From CAYLHX01 sp964383675 (GTDB lineage Bacteria; Patescibacteriota; Gracilibacteria; UBA1369; LOWO2-01-FULL-3): a DNA stretch of 29,005 bases. The notes under the pieces were generated by a model, which saw nothing but the letters and a program-made list of their open reading frames with translations, searched no databases and was not told the DNA's origin. Of the stretch, positions 9,016-17,336 are shown in pieces. The DNA is taken from the NCBI GenBank assembly GCA_964383675.1, contig CAYLHX010000020.1, forward strand, positions 1-29,005. Reading direction: 5' to 3'. The translations under genes were made by a program, and so were the position numbers. Positions within the stretch are counted from its first letter, which is position 1; each line of letters starts with the position of its first letter.

Positions 9016-10500
9016 ATGTCCATTGCCCGAAAAATACTTTCCAACACCGCCTGGCAGATCTTCGGCAAGGTGCTTGTTGCCCTTTTAGGTCTTGCAGTAG
9101 TGAAAATTTCAACCAGCTATCTTTCGGTTGATGGCTATGGGCAATATATTGTGGTTTATGAATTCTTGGCCTTCTTCGGTATAGCCGCCGACCTAGGGCT
9201 TTTCACTATTGCCGTTAAAGAAATGTCTGAAGATGAGGACAATATTCCTAAAATCATCGGGAACATCCTCTCCCTTAGGACAATTTTGGTTATTGCTACC
9301 ATGCTTCTGGCCGTCGCCACCGCCTTTCTGATTCCCAAATATCAAGGCAGTCTAATTCCGCTGGGGGTGGCCATCGCCTCGCTAACCGTATTCATCACTA
9401 TCCTAAATGGCACAATTACCAGCGTTCTACAGGCCAAATTACAGATGCATTGGTCTTCTATTACTACGGTGATCGGCAAAATCATTTCACTGGCTTTCAT
9501 GATCTACGTGGTCTTCTGGGGCTTTCCCGACGACACCACCATCGGTTTTCACATGCTGCTGGTAGCCGGAGTAATCGGCAATTTGGTTATGTTGATTTCC
9601 ACCGCGCATTTCGTGCGTAAAATCACTCCTCTAACTTATCGGTTTGACCTCAAACTATGGAAAGCTATCCTTAAAAAATCCCTACCTTATGGCTTGGCTC
9701 TGATCTTAAATACCATTTATTTCCGCATCGACTCCCTGCTTATATCTTTCATTCGCGGCTCCGGAGAGGTGGGTATCTACGGGGTGGCCATGAAAATGCT
9801 GGAGCATTTTTCCATCCTCCCACTCTATTTTATGAACTCTGTTTTGCCGGTGCTTACCAAGAAAATCAAAGAAAACACTGACCGTTACAAACAAGTGATC
9901 TCTTACGCCTTCGACTTTCTGGCGGCCATGTCCGTACCGATGGTGGTCGGAGGAGTGATTTTGGCCTACCCCATTATCTTCATCATTAGTACACCGGAAT
10001 TTTTAAGCCGACTTTCCGAAGGCTTTTACGGCTCCGATGTCGCCTTGCAGATATTGATTTTTGCCCTGCTGTTCCAGTTCTTAAACGTGCTTTTCGCCTT
10101 CATTCTGATCGCTCTCGACAAGCAGGCTAAGCTACTCTACATAAATGCGATCGGCGCCGCGTTCAACATAATCGCCAATTTGCTGATAATTCCATCCTTC
10201 GGTTTCCGCGGCGCCGCCATCACCAGTGTCCTAAGCGAACTTATTATTTTGGTTGCCACCTATGTTACCGCCCGCAAATATCTCAAATTCAAGATCAGTC
10301 TTAAAAACTTCGGTAAAATCATCATTTCCGCCTTAACAATGGGAGCTGTAATTCATTTCTTACAACCGATTACCTACCAATATATTCAGAACTGGAATGT
10401 CCTTTTACTCATCCCTATCGGCATCTTGGTCTATGCCGCCATGCTTTTTGCCACTAAAACCGTGGACAAGGAAATGCTGCAGCTACTAAAAAATCGCTAG
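9016..10500 (+). CDS. Polysaccharide/lipid-linked oligosaccharide flippase (Wzx/MATE-like, MOP superfamily)
   Basis: 494 aa, nearly all hydrophobic, with 12-14 predicted membrane helices. The N-terminus SIARKILSNTAWQIFGKVL followed by YLSVDGYGQYIVVYEFLAFFGIAADLGL is characteristic of oligosaccharide flippases (polysaccharide biosynthesis protein family, RfbX/Wzx), where the first helix ends in a Gly-x-Tyr-Gly-x-Tyr stretch. Members move undecaprenyl-linked sugar units across the cytoplasmic membrane for surface polysaccharide or glycoprotein assembly. A second signature is the FYGSDVALQILIFALLFQFL / GFRGAAITSVLSELI region in the C-terminal half. No glycosyltransferase genes lie next to it, so the substrate is unknown. 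It is followed after 72 bp by the SLH surface-protein gene, which has its own promoter. Confidence 0.88.
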   Translation: MSIARKILSNTAWQIFGKVLVALLGLAVVKISTSYLSVDGYGQYIVVYEFLAFFGIAADLGLFTIAVKEMSEDEDNIPKIIGNILSLRTILVIATMLLAVATAFLIPKYQGSLIPLGVAIASLTVFITILNGTITSVLQAKLQMHWSSITTVIGKIISLAFMIYVVFWGFPDDTTIGFHMLLVAGVIGNLVMLISTAHFVRKITPLTYRFDLKLWKAILKKSLPYGLALILNTIYFRIDSLLISFIRGSGEVGIYGVAMKMLEHFSILPLYFMNSVLPVLTKKIKENTDRYKQVISYAFDFLAAMSVPMVVGGVILAYPIIFIISTPEFLSRLSEGFYGSDVALQILIFALLFQFLNVLFAFILIALDKQAKLLYINAIGAAFNIIANLLIIPSFGFRGAAITSVLSELIILVATYVTARKYLKFKISLKNFGKIIISALTMGAVIHFLQPITYQYIQNWNVLLLIPIGILVYAAMLFATKTVDKEMLQLLKNR

Positions 10501-10506
10501 CTTTGC

Positions 10507-10535
10507 TTGACATTATTCGCGTACTCTTTTAAAAT
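10507..10535 (+). promoter_or_regulatory. Strong sigma70 promoter of the SLH surface-protein gene (TTGACA-17-TAAAAT)
   Basis: TTGACA (10507-10512) and TAAAAT (10530-10535) are 17 bp apart; the start site is expected near 10542, giving a leader of about 30 nt before the ATG at 10572. It begins 6 bp after the flippase stop. Confidence 0.85.
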
Positions 10536-10571
10536 ACGCCCAATTTAATCTATAAATCCTAACAAATTAAT

Positions 10572-11981
10572 ATGGATAAATTTAGACAACTATTAGCCAT
10601 TATGGCGATCACTGCTCTAATGAGCATGAACGTTGCCATGGCTGAAGAAGTTGAAGCTACAGCTGAAGAAGAAACTACAGTTGAAGCTGAAACAACAACT
10701 GAAGAAACCACAGAGGAGACTACAGTTGAAGAAACTATGGAAGTTGAGGTTACGGTTGAGACTGAAACCGAAGCTGCCGTAGAACTTAGCGATATCGCTG
10801 ATCACATGTATGAAGGTGGTATCCAAATGCTAGTTGACTGGGGATGGGTTCAAGGTCATCCGGACGGAACTTACAAACCAGAAACAGCCCTTAACCGTGC
10901 TGAAATGCTAAAGTTGGTTGTAGAGGCTACAACTGATGAAGCGGCAAAAGCTGAAGTTGAAACTTATGCTGACGCAGACTGTTTCGAAGATCTTCAGGCC
11001 GGTGAATGGTATGTAAAATACGTTTGTTACGGTAAGGAAATGGGTATCGTTGAAGGTTATGACGAAGGTAAAAACTTCAAACCCGCTCAAACAGTAAACT
11101 TTGTTGAAGCTCTAAAGATGACTTTGGAAGCTTTCGAGGTTGAATATGAAGCTACAGCTGACGTTTGGTACAAAGGTCTAGTTGAAGCTGCCGCTACTTA
11201 CAACTACATCCCTGTTGATGTTGCTGCTTTCGGTGAAGCACTGATGAGAGGTCAAATGGCTGATCTACTTGTACGTACAGCTCTAGGTCAAATGGACATG
11301 GAAGCTGAAGGTGAAGCAACTTACCTTGCTGATTACCTTGGAAGCCGTGCCGACGTTATGGTGACCTACGAAACTATCGCTGAAGGAAAAGACATGAGTG
11401 AAGAAGTTAGCGAAGAAGAGGAGATGGAAGAAGAAATGGAAGATGAAGATATGGAAGAAGATACAGAGGAAGAAACCGATGAAGAAATGGAAGAGGTTGA
11501 AACTCCAGCTGTTGCTCCTTACTCACTAAGTGTTGAGCTAGGTGCTCAAAACGAGTCTGGTCAATCAGGAACAGCTACTTTCCTGGAAGTTATGAACGAA
11601 GAAACTGGCGCTTACGAGCTACAAGTTACTCTTGAGCTAACCGGTGGTCCTGAAGCTGTTGAGCAACCAGCTCACGTACATGTTGGTACATGTGCTGAGA
11701 TCGGTGAAGTAAAATGGGCTCTAAGCTCAGTTGTTGACGGAATGTCCACAACAACTCTAGAGATGAGCATGCAAGATCTTCTACTTGAGCTTGCAGCTGG
11801 AACTCTAGCTGTAAATGTTCACAAATCAGCTGATGAGTCTGACGTTTACTACGCTTGTGGTGACGTTATGGCTGAAAACATGACTGGTGGTGAAGATGTT
11901 GAAGAGACAGAAGTGGTTGAAGAAGAAACTACTGAAGAGGTTACAACTGAAGAAGAAACTACAGAAGAAGTTACAGAGTAA
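10572..11981 (+). CDS. Secreted SLH-domain protein with CHRD-like domain and acidic Glu/Thr-rich linkers
   Basis: 469 aa. Residues 1-24 are a signal peptide ending at AMA before Glu25. A Glu/Thr-rich stretch (25-70) precedes three SLH-type repeats: about 72-118 (WVQGHPDGTYKPETALNRAE is a textbook SLH core), 131-182 (MGIVEGYDEGKNFKPAQTV) and 194-240. SLH domains bind secondary cell-wall polymers, so the protein is probably wall-attached or part of an S-layer. A Glu/Asp/Met-rich linker (277-312) leads to a domain (about 317-435) with PAHVHVGTCAEIGEVKWAL and AVNVHKSADESDVYYACG, resembling CHRD domains; its two Cys may pair and its His could bind metal. The C-terminus is again Glu/Thr-rich. Strong promoter and a narrow codon choice (GCT, GAA, GTT, ACA) suggest high expression. 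Confidence 0.85.
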   Translation: MDKFRQLLAIMAITALMSMNVAMAEEVEATAEEETTVEAETTTEETTEETTVEETMEVEVTVETETEAAVELSDIADHMYEGGIQMLVDWGWVQGHPDGTYKPETALNRAEMLKLVVEATTDEAAKAEVETYADADCFEDLQAGEWYVKYVCYGKEMGIVEGYDEGKNFKPAQTVNFVEALKMTLEAFEVEYEATADVWYKGLVEAAATYNYIPVDVAAFGEALMRGQMADLLVRTALGQMDMEAEGEATYLADYLGSRADVMVTYETIAEGKDMSEEVSEEEEMEEEMEDEDMEEDTEEETDEEMEEVETPAVAPYSLSVELGAQNESGQSGTATFLEVMNEETGAYELQVTLELTGGPEAVEQPAHVHVGTCAEIGEVKWALSSVVDGMSTTTLEMSMQDLLLELAAGTLAVNVHKSADESDVYYACGDVMAENMTGGEDVEETEVVEEETTEEVTTEEETTEEVTE

Positions 11982-11994
11982 TTTCCTTTCACCA

Positions 11995-12014
11995 GAAATC
12001 GCTAAAGCGATTTC
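11995..12014 (+). repeat. Hairpin after the SLH gene, nested in an 11-bp direct repeat
   Basis: GAAATCGC (11995-12002) pairs perfectly with GCGATTTC (12007-12014) around a TAAA loop. TTTCCTTTCAC occurs at 11982-11992 and again at 12011-12021. The hairpin lies just before the true terminator and may protect the 3' end of an abundant mRNA. Confidence 0.6.
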
Positions 12015-12024
12015 CTTTCACAAT

Positions 12025-12056
12025 AAAAGGGCCCCGACTTCGGGGCTCTTTTTATT
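12025..12056. terminator. Bidirectional Rho-independent terminator
   Basis: AGGGCCCCG (12028-12036) pairs with CGGGGCTCT (12041-12049) including one G-T wobble, with an A-run on one side and a T-run on the other. It serves the SLH gene and murD; the T-run overlaps the murD stop codon at 12052-12054. Confidence 0.88.
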
Positions 12057-13416
12057 TTAGCTTTTCGACCTCTTCCATAAACTTCTTGCCACGCTCTTTG
12101 TAATTTGCAAACAAATCGAAGCTCGAGCTCGCCGGTGACATTACGACAACCCCGCCATCTTTAGCCTCCTTAAAGGCTTTTTTTACAGCCTCAGTCATAT
12201 CTTTTACCCGCACAACCTTGGTGGGAGACCCCTCGGCCTCACCCAGCTTTTCTTCGGCTGTCTTCAGAGCATTTTCCATAATATCAGCAGTATTACCCAT
12301 CAGAATCACCACCTCGAGGCTCACTTTCGTTAATATTTTTATCGCCCAGTCGCTATAATCCAACCCTTTATCAAATCCTCCGGCAATCAGTACCGTCGGC
12401 ACATCAAAAGAGTCCACGGCGGCCATGGAGGTCTCCGGTGTGGTGGAAAAAGAGTCGTTATAAAAACTCACACTCTTCACTTCTTTTACGAATTCCAGGC
12501 GGTGTGGGAGTCCTTTAAATTTCTTCACCACTTCACGAATAAGTTCATTTGAAACGCCGAAAGCCTTGGTTATTACCACTGCCGGCAAAACATTCTCCAG
12601 ATTATGTGAGCCAATAAGCCCAATCTCGGAGGCCTCCATGATCTTCTCCTTTTTCTTGCCCTCTTTATAAAAAATCTCTCCGTCTTGCACGTAAGCGCCA
12701 TCAACTTCTTCTTTCACGCTTACCATTTTCAGCTCACCCTTCACCAAGGACTTATAAAATCTCACATATTCGTAATCACCATTCAAAACCGCCGTGCTGT
12801 TCTTGGGTTGGTGACTTAAAATCGCCTCCTTCGCCTGCAAATACTCTTCGCGATCAGCATGATAATCAAGATGATCGGTGGTCGTATTCAACAAGACAGC
12901 ATAACCGGGACTCACCACCAGATCCTGTAATTGAAAGCTGGACATCTCCAAAACAACAATATCATCGCCCTTAACCTTATCCAAAAACTCAATAGCCGGT
13001 TGACCAATATTGCCACCCAATTCCACCTTTTTCTTCGCCTTTTTTAAAATTTCATAAATCAAAGTACAGGTTGTGCCCTTACCTTTAGTGCCGGTCACTC
13101 CAATAACTTTGCATGGACACTGGTCCAAGAAAAACGCGGTGGAGCTGGTAATCTCCACTCCCATCTGCTTGGCATATTGAATGTGTGGGTCCAGATAGCG
13201 AATGCCCGGACTTCTGAAAATCACCTCAAAATCATTCAGATTCTCCAGATATCTTTCACCCAACCTCACCGAAACACCGTCCGGCATTTCCGCACGCAAA
13301 TCGACATTTTGATCACAAACCGTTACCTCGTGATAACCGCGTTTCTGCAAATATTCTAAAACCGCCCTCCCCTCCACTCCAAATCCTAAAATAGCAATTT
13401 TGCTCCGTTGGTCCAT
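12052..13416 (-). CDS. murD: UDP-N-acetylmuramoyl-L-alanine--D-glutamate ligase
   Basis: Cytosolic ATP-dependent ligase adding D-Glu to UDP-MurNAc-L-Ala in peptidoglycan synthesis. The N-terminal Rossmann motif GFGVEGRA (11-18) is followed by the Mur-ligase ATP-binding loop GTKGKGTT (109-116, where most MurD have GTNGKST). Later come the central-domain stretch VLEMSSFQLQDL, the HRLEFV segment that starts the C-terminal domain, then NDSFSTTPETSMAAV, and AGGFDKGLDY, all typical of MurD. The length of 454 aa is normal. Transcribed leftward and divergent from RNase J, it ends at a terminator shared with the SLH gene. The other mur genes are not in the window, so it is not in a dcw cluster here. 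Confidence 0.95.
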   Translation of the reverse strand: MDQRSKIAILGFGVEGRAVLEYLQKRGYHEVTVCDQNVDLRAEMPDGVSVRLGERYLENLNDFEVIFRSPGIRYLDPHIQYAKQMGVEITSSTAFFLDQCPCKVIGVTGTKGKGTTCTLIYEILKKAKKKVELGGNIGQPAIEFLDKVKGDDIVVLEMSSFQLQDLVVSPGYAVLLNTTTDHLDYHADREEYLQAKEAILSHQPKNSTAVLNGDYEYVRFYKSLVKGELKMVSVKEEVDGAYVQDGEIFYKEGKKKEKIMEASEIGLIGSHNLENVLPAVVITKAFGVSNELIREVVKKFKGLPHRLEFVKEVKSVSFYNDSFSTTPETSMAAVDSFDVPTVLIAGGFDKGLDYSDWAIKILTKVSLEVVILMGNTADIMENALKTAEEKLGEAEGSPTKVVRVKDMTEAVKKAFKEAKDGGVVVMSPASSSFDLFANYKERGKKFMEEVEKLK

Positions 13417-13433
13417 ATAATTTGATGTTTCAT

Positions 13434-13462
13434 TTTATAAAATAGCAAATCTTTACTGGAAA
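13434..13462 (-). promoter_or_regulatory. Candidate murD promoter (TTTCCA-17-TATAAA, leftward)
   Basis: On the minus strand TTTCCA (13462-13457) lies 17 bp before TATAAA (13439-13434), with the murD ATG at 13416. Its -35 box occupies the same six base pairs as the candidate RNase J -35 on the other strand, so the two promoters may be mutually exclusive. Confidence 0.4.
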
Positions 13463-13485
13463 AAAAATAGGCTTTATGCTATGAT
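13457..13485 (+). promoter_or_regulatory. Candidate RNase J promoter (TGGAAA-17-TATGAT)
   Basis: TGGAAA (13457-13462) and TATGAT (13480-13485) are 17 bp apart; the start is expected near 13492, inside the inverted repeat at 13488-13522. Confidence 0.45.
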
Positions 13486-13487
13486 GA

Positions 13488-13522
13488 ATACAATAAAGCG
13501 GTCAGAGCAGAATTTATTGTAT
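13488..13522 (+). repeat. 10-bp perfect inverted repeat at the RNase J transcription start/leader
   Basis: ATACAATAAA (13488-13497) and TTTATTGTAT (13513-13522) are perfect complements around a 15-nt loop, 10 bp before the RNase J ATG at 13533. It could be an operator or an mRNA leader hairpin. Confidence 0.55.
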
Positions 13523-13532
13523 AAATAACACA

Positions 13533-15572
13533 ATGGACAACATCGATGAATGGATGAAACGAACTTTCGGAGAAAATCTCCCCAAAGAAGCCTTTCAACC
13601 AGAGAAACAAGAAAAAAAACCTTTTGTTAAACAACAACAAAGGGAATTCCACCATAAAAAAGGTGGAAAGAGGCCTGTCACCGGCAAACCGGCAGAACAA
13701 AAACCTCACAGCGCGCCCCATGGCGCTAAACAACAACATGAAAAGCGCCATGAGAAACGCCCTCAAAGACATTCTGATGGCAAACCGGCCGGAAGAAGAG
13801 GTCAAAAGGGCCCACGAAACAGTCAGGTTTCCATAAAAGCCGGTCCGCCTCCTAAAATGCCTCATCAAAAATCTAAGGGGCCTCAGCAGATTCTTAAGGA
13901 TAAGCTGAAGATCATTCCCCTGGGAGGTTTGAATGAGGTGGGTAAAAATATGACCGCCTTTGAATACGAAAACGACATTATTATTATCGATATGGGTTTT
14001 GAGTTCCCAAGCGAAGATTTACTTGGGATTGATTACGTTATTCCCGATATAAGTTACCTGATTGAGAATAAAAAGCGTATTCGCGGTGTGCTTTTAACTC
14101 ATGCTCACTTGGACCACATTGGCGGCATACCTTATATGTTGCCCAAACTGGATTTTCCTCCGGTCTACGGGGCCAAGCTCACCATGGGCTTTGTCGAGCA
14201 CCGTATTAAAGAGTTTAATCAGGAAAAAATGGCCAAGTTAATCACCATTAATCCCGATCAAACAATCAAGCTCGGCCAATTTGCGGCCAGCTTCTTCCGT
14301 GTAATGCACTCAATCCCCGATGCTTTGGGTATCGTTTTGGATACACCGGCCGGTAAAATTGTGCATACCGGAGACTTTAAGTTTGATGATTATCCTGCAC
14401 GAAATCTGGTGCGCGCCGAGGTTGATAAGATAAAAGCGCTGGGTAAACAAAACGTTCTAGCCCTCTTCTGTGAATCTACCAATTCATTAAGTCCTGGCCA
14501 TACTATCTCTGAAAAAGAGGTGGGTACTGCACTCGAGGGCATAATTGGTGAGACGGATGGACGGCTTATTATAGCGGCATTTTCCAGTCAGGTTAGTCGG
14601 TTGCAGCAAATTATTGACGCGGCGATTTTGCATCACCGCAAAATTTTTGTTAGTGGACGCAGCATGCGTAATACCATAGATATTTGTAAAAAACTGGGTT
14701 ATCTGGACATACCAAAAGACCTGATCCAGGATGTGAAAAAGTATAAGAATTCAGTGCCGGATAAAAATACCCTGATTCTGACAACCGGATCTCAAGGTGA
14801 GCCGGTGGCGGCTCTTTCCCGCATGGCCATGAATGAGCATCAGCACATCAAAATCAAAAAAGGTGATACCATTGTACTTTCTTCTTCACCTATTCCGGGT
14901 AATGAGAGAGCGATTAGCAGCGTAATTAATCAGCTGTGTATTATGGGAGCCAAGATTATCAGTAATCAGATCATGGACGTTCACACCTCCGGTCACGCCA
15001 AACAGGATGAGTTGGTTGAAATGATTAATTATGTACAGCCGAAATATCTGATACCGATTCACGGTGAATACTACATGAGACAAGGTCTCGGAGTTCTGGC
15101 TCAGGAGCGTTGTGGGTTTAGTGAAGATCGCGTTATTATGATCCAAAATGGCGATGTTCTTTATGGAGAAAAAGGTGGGAAATTCTATAAATCCAAAGAA
15201 CAGGTTGAGACCAAATACATTTTGATCGACGGTAGCGGTGAAGGTTCCAGTGATTCTCAGGTTTTGGTTGATCGTGAAATTATGGCTCAAAATGGAGCAC
15301 TTATCGTTTTGATTTATATCTCCAAAAAGGGTAGAAAGCTCACTAAGCCGCCGGATATCATTTCTCGCGGGTTTGTTTACATGCATGAGTCTGAAGAAAT
15401 CGCCTCCGAAATAGGCCATATCGCTCAGGATGCTTATAAGCGCATTCACGAGAAAAATCCCGGTGCCGACCGCCGCGACGTGAAACGCTACATTAAGCAG
15501 ACTATCGACAAATACACTCACGCCAAACTCGAGCGCAAACCCTTGATTATCCCTCTAATGGTTGAGGTCTAA
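13533..15572 (+). CDS. rnj: Ribonuclease J with long basic N-terminal extension
   Basis: Metallo-beta-lactamase/beta-CASP nuclease, with endonuclease and 5'-3' exonuclease activity in RNA decay and maturation. The catalytic core starts near residue 124 (LKIIPLGGLNEVGKN) and carries the zinc motif HAHLDH (190-195), GDFKFDDYPA, the FCESTNSLSPGHT stretch, GRSMRNT and SSSPIPGNE of the beta-CASP domain, and the VHTSGHA and PIHGEYYM motifs that provide late metal ligands. Residues 1-120 form a disordered Lys/Arg/His/Gln/Pro-rich extension, likely for RNA or ribosome binding; the total of 679 aa is about 120 longer than the Bacillus enzyme. The start codon follows an inverted repeat and has no Shine-Dalgarno sequence. 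The stop overlaps the stop of the convergent pentein gene by 4 bp (CTAA at 15569-15572). Confidence 0.95.
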   Translation: MDNIDEWMKRTFGENLPKEAFQPEKQEKKPFVKQQQREFHHKKGGKRPVTGKPAEQKPHSAPHGAKQQHEKRHEKRPQRHSDGKPAGRRGQKGPRNSQVSIKAGPPPKMPHQKSKGPQQILKDKLKIIPLGGLNEVGKNMTAFEYENDIIIIDMGFEFPSEDLLGIDYVIPDISYLIENKKRIRGVLLTHAHLDHIGGIPYMLPKLDFPPVYGAKLTMGFVEHRIKEFNQEKMAKLITINPDQTIKLGQFAASFFRVMHSIPDALGIVLDTPAGKIVHTGDFKFDDYPARNLVRAEVDKIKALGKQNVLALFCESTNSLSPGHTISEKEVGTALEGIIGETDGRLIIAAFSSQVSRLQQIIDAAILHHRKIFVSGRSMRNTIDICKKLGYLDIPKDLIQDVKKYKNSVPDKNTLILTTGSQGEPVAALSRMAMNEHQHIKIKKGDTIVLSSSPIPGNERAISSVINQLCIMGAKIISNQIMDVHTSGHAKQDELVEMINYVQPKYLIPIHGEYYMRQGLGVLAQERCGFSEDRVIMIQNGDVLYGEKGGKFYKSKEQVETKYILIDGSGEGSSDSQVLVDREIMAQNGALIVLIYISKKGRKLTKPPDIISRGFVYMHESEEIASEIGHIAQDAYKRIHEKNPGADRRDVKRYIKQTIDKYTHAKLERKPLIIPLMVEV

Positions 15573-17221
15573 TTTAGGACTACAAAGCTGCAATGTACCG
15601 ATCCCATGGATTTCTTGTCTTCGTCTGGCACAGTCATGGCATGCTTCATGTCCACCTTTCTTATCTTAAAACCATACTTGGCATATTTTTCTGCGGCCAC
15701 CTCATCTTGTCTGTCTCCATATTGCGGCAGCACCACCGTCTTACCCTCCTGCGGATGGTCGAACATTATATTGTTAACGTAGTTCAGGGGTGCAAAACGC
15801 GTGCAGGGCATATCTTCAATCTTGTAGCCCAAAGCTTCAAACTGATCGCGTATGCGACGTAAATACTTCGTATTTGTGCTATAGCCATGTGCATCAATCT
15901 CTCCCCAGTCCTCTGTGGAAGTAATAAAAGCCACTCTTGCACCATCGGCTCCCGTCGCTGTTTTAACAACCATGTCGCTATGGAAAAAGGAGGACCCCCT
16001 TTCCAAAGATTCAATAGAAACTCCTCCGACTTCAGCATCTTTTTTTAAATATTCTTCATCCAGAACGATTACTTCTTCAACGCCAAAATATTTTTTATAA
16101 TCCTCTTTAATATTTTCCAATTCACTTAGAAATCTTTCTCCGGGAACAAACTTGTCTCTTAAATTAATTCCCAACCTCCCCTGGAGGCTGAAGAGTAAAT
16201 TCATCTTTCCTACAATTAATCCCATGCGGCCATCCGGCAGTCTGGTTGGTTGCAAGTCACCGCCTTCACAGGAAAGTGGCGCGAATTTAAGGTCAAATTT
16301 CTCGGGATTCTTGTGAGCCAAGGCCTCATCTCCAAAGGCGTGCAAAGCCATAATTACCTCTTCTTCCTTCGCGGCGTTGGTAAGCCAACTTACTAAATCA
16401 AGGCCTCCTCTCAATTCCATCTCTTCCAACATTTCTTCAAATCCGTTTTTCCAGGCTCGAAATTTTCTGGCATCCAGGCTGCTACCGACGATTATGTTTC
16501 TTCCGCTTTCATCGTTACTGCCCGTCGCAAAAACCACATCTTGCATATAGTTTAACCCGGCCTGTGAGGGGGGCATTTCGAAAGCCTCAAATTCCAGATG
16601 CGGATATTCGTCTTTTAGCTTCTCCACACATTCATCGCCATTATTTTGTGGAACTGTAATTTTTACTTTTGTTCCCTCCGGCAGGGTTGCCAGCGTTGGT
16701 CCAAGAAGTGTTACGGTATCATTAAAGTTATACCCACCCACCAGAGGAAGAGGGGAGTAGCTGGGAACAGTTCCGGTCAAAATTTCACTACCGCTTCTTT
16801 CATCTTCCGGTTTAAGTAGGCCTGGCTCCAGGGCTTCCAGGTTTTTTTCAATTCCCATATACTCTCTCAATTCATTTAGGGCTTCTTCTGGTCGCTTGTG
16901 TTTATTGAAAATTTCTAGCGCGGTACTACCAAAATATGCGGTCATCAATCCCCAACCAGCCATTTTGCGTAAAAAAATTCTTCTACTTGGATCAAAACTG
17001 GTATTTTTAGGGCCTTTGCTTGGTGCTTTTGGTCTTCTAGGCCTGTAACCATAACGATTGTAGAGGGGTAGACCTAATAATCTGCGGACGGAATCGGTCA
17101 TATCACGCAAAGCACCTTGAATCGGACCAACCTCAGGACCTTCCGGACCACGAAATTGACTGGCAAAGTCTTGCATTGCCGATCCTTCCCCTACTTTACT
17201 ACGTTTATCGGGTGTACGCAT
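15569..17221 (-). CDS. Pentein-fold (agmatine deiminase-like) protein with Tat-type signal
   Basis: 550 aa. The C-terminal two thirds match the amidinotransferase/agmatine-deiminase superfamily, whose members attack guanidino carbons. The expected active-site pattern is present: Glu319 in SCEGGDLQPT, His414 and Asp416 in FFHSDMVV, and a C-terminal nucleophile Cys544 in GSVHCSFVVLN. The run NYVNNIMFDH...VVLPQYGDRQDEVAAEKY is also typical. Residues 79-86 (SRRIFLRK) followed by a hydrophobic stretch to about 105 form a good twin-arginine signal, oddly preceded by a 78-residue basic N-terminal region. It may therefore be exported folded or membrane-anchored. Substrate is unknown (agmatine, peptidyl-arginine or other). 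Alternative starts, such as Met16, would shorten the pre-Tat region. No neighbouring arginine/polyamine genes are seen. Confidence 0.8.
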   Translation of the reverse strand: MRTPDKRSKVGEGSAMQDFASQFRGPEGPEVGPIQGALRDMTDSVRRLLGLPLYNRYGYRPRRPKAPSKGPKNTSFDPSRRIFLRKMAGWGLMTAYFGSTALEIFNKHKRPEEALNELREYMGIEKNLEALEPGLLKPEDERSGSEILTGTVPSYSPLPLVGGYNFNDTVTLLGPTLATLPEGTKVKITVPQNNGDECVEKLKDEYPHLEFEAFEMPPSQAGLNYMQDVVFATGSNDESGRNIIVGSSLDARKFRAWKNGFEEMLEEMELRGGLDLVSWLTNAAKEEEVIMALHAFGDEALAHKNPEKFDLKFAPLSCEGGDLQPTRLPDGRMGLIVGKMNLLFSLQGRLGINLRDKFVPGERFLSELENIKEDYKKYFGVEEVIVLDEEYLKKDAEVGGVSIESLERGSSFFHSDMVVKTATGADGARVAFITSTEDWGEIDAHGYSTNTKYLRRIRDQFEALGYKIEDMPCTRFAPLNYVNNIMFDHPQEGKTVVLPQYGDRQDEVAAEKYAKYGFKIRKVDMKHAMTVPDEDKKSMGSVHCSFVVLN

Positions 17222-17282
17222 CTATAAGTGATAGGTGCTAAAACAAGCCCATTATTATTAAATATTTTAGCAAATTTGTCAA

Positions 17283-17311
17283 CTGTCATTTGTATGACTT
17301 TCTGCTAAACT
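17283..17311 (+). promoter_or_regulatory. Candidate promoter of the CarS-like gene (CTGTCA-17-TAAACT)
   Basis: CTGTCA (17283-17288) is 17 bp before TAAACT (17306-17311); the ATG is at 17337. A second -35-like TTGTCA starts at 17276. Confidence 0.5.
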
Positions 17312-17336
17312 TTCCAACATAAAATTAAGAGCCCAA

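Noticed and set aside
14886..15521. 211-aa minus-strand frame inside RNase J
   Set aside because: The plus strand carries conserved beta-CASP motifs over the whole stretch; the minus frame has none.
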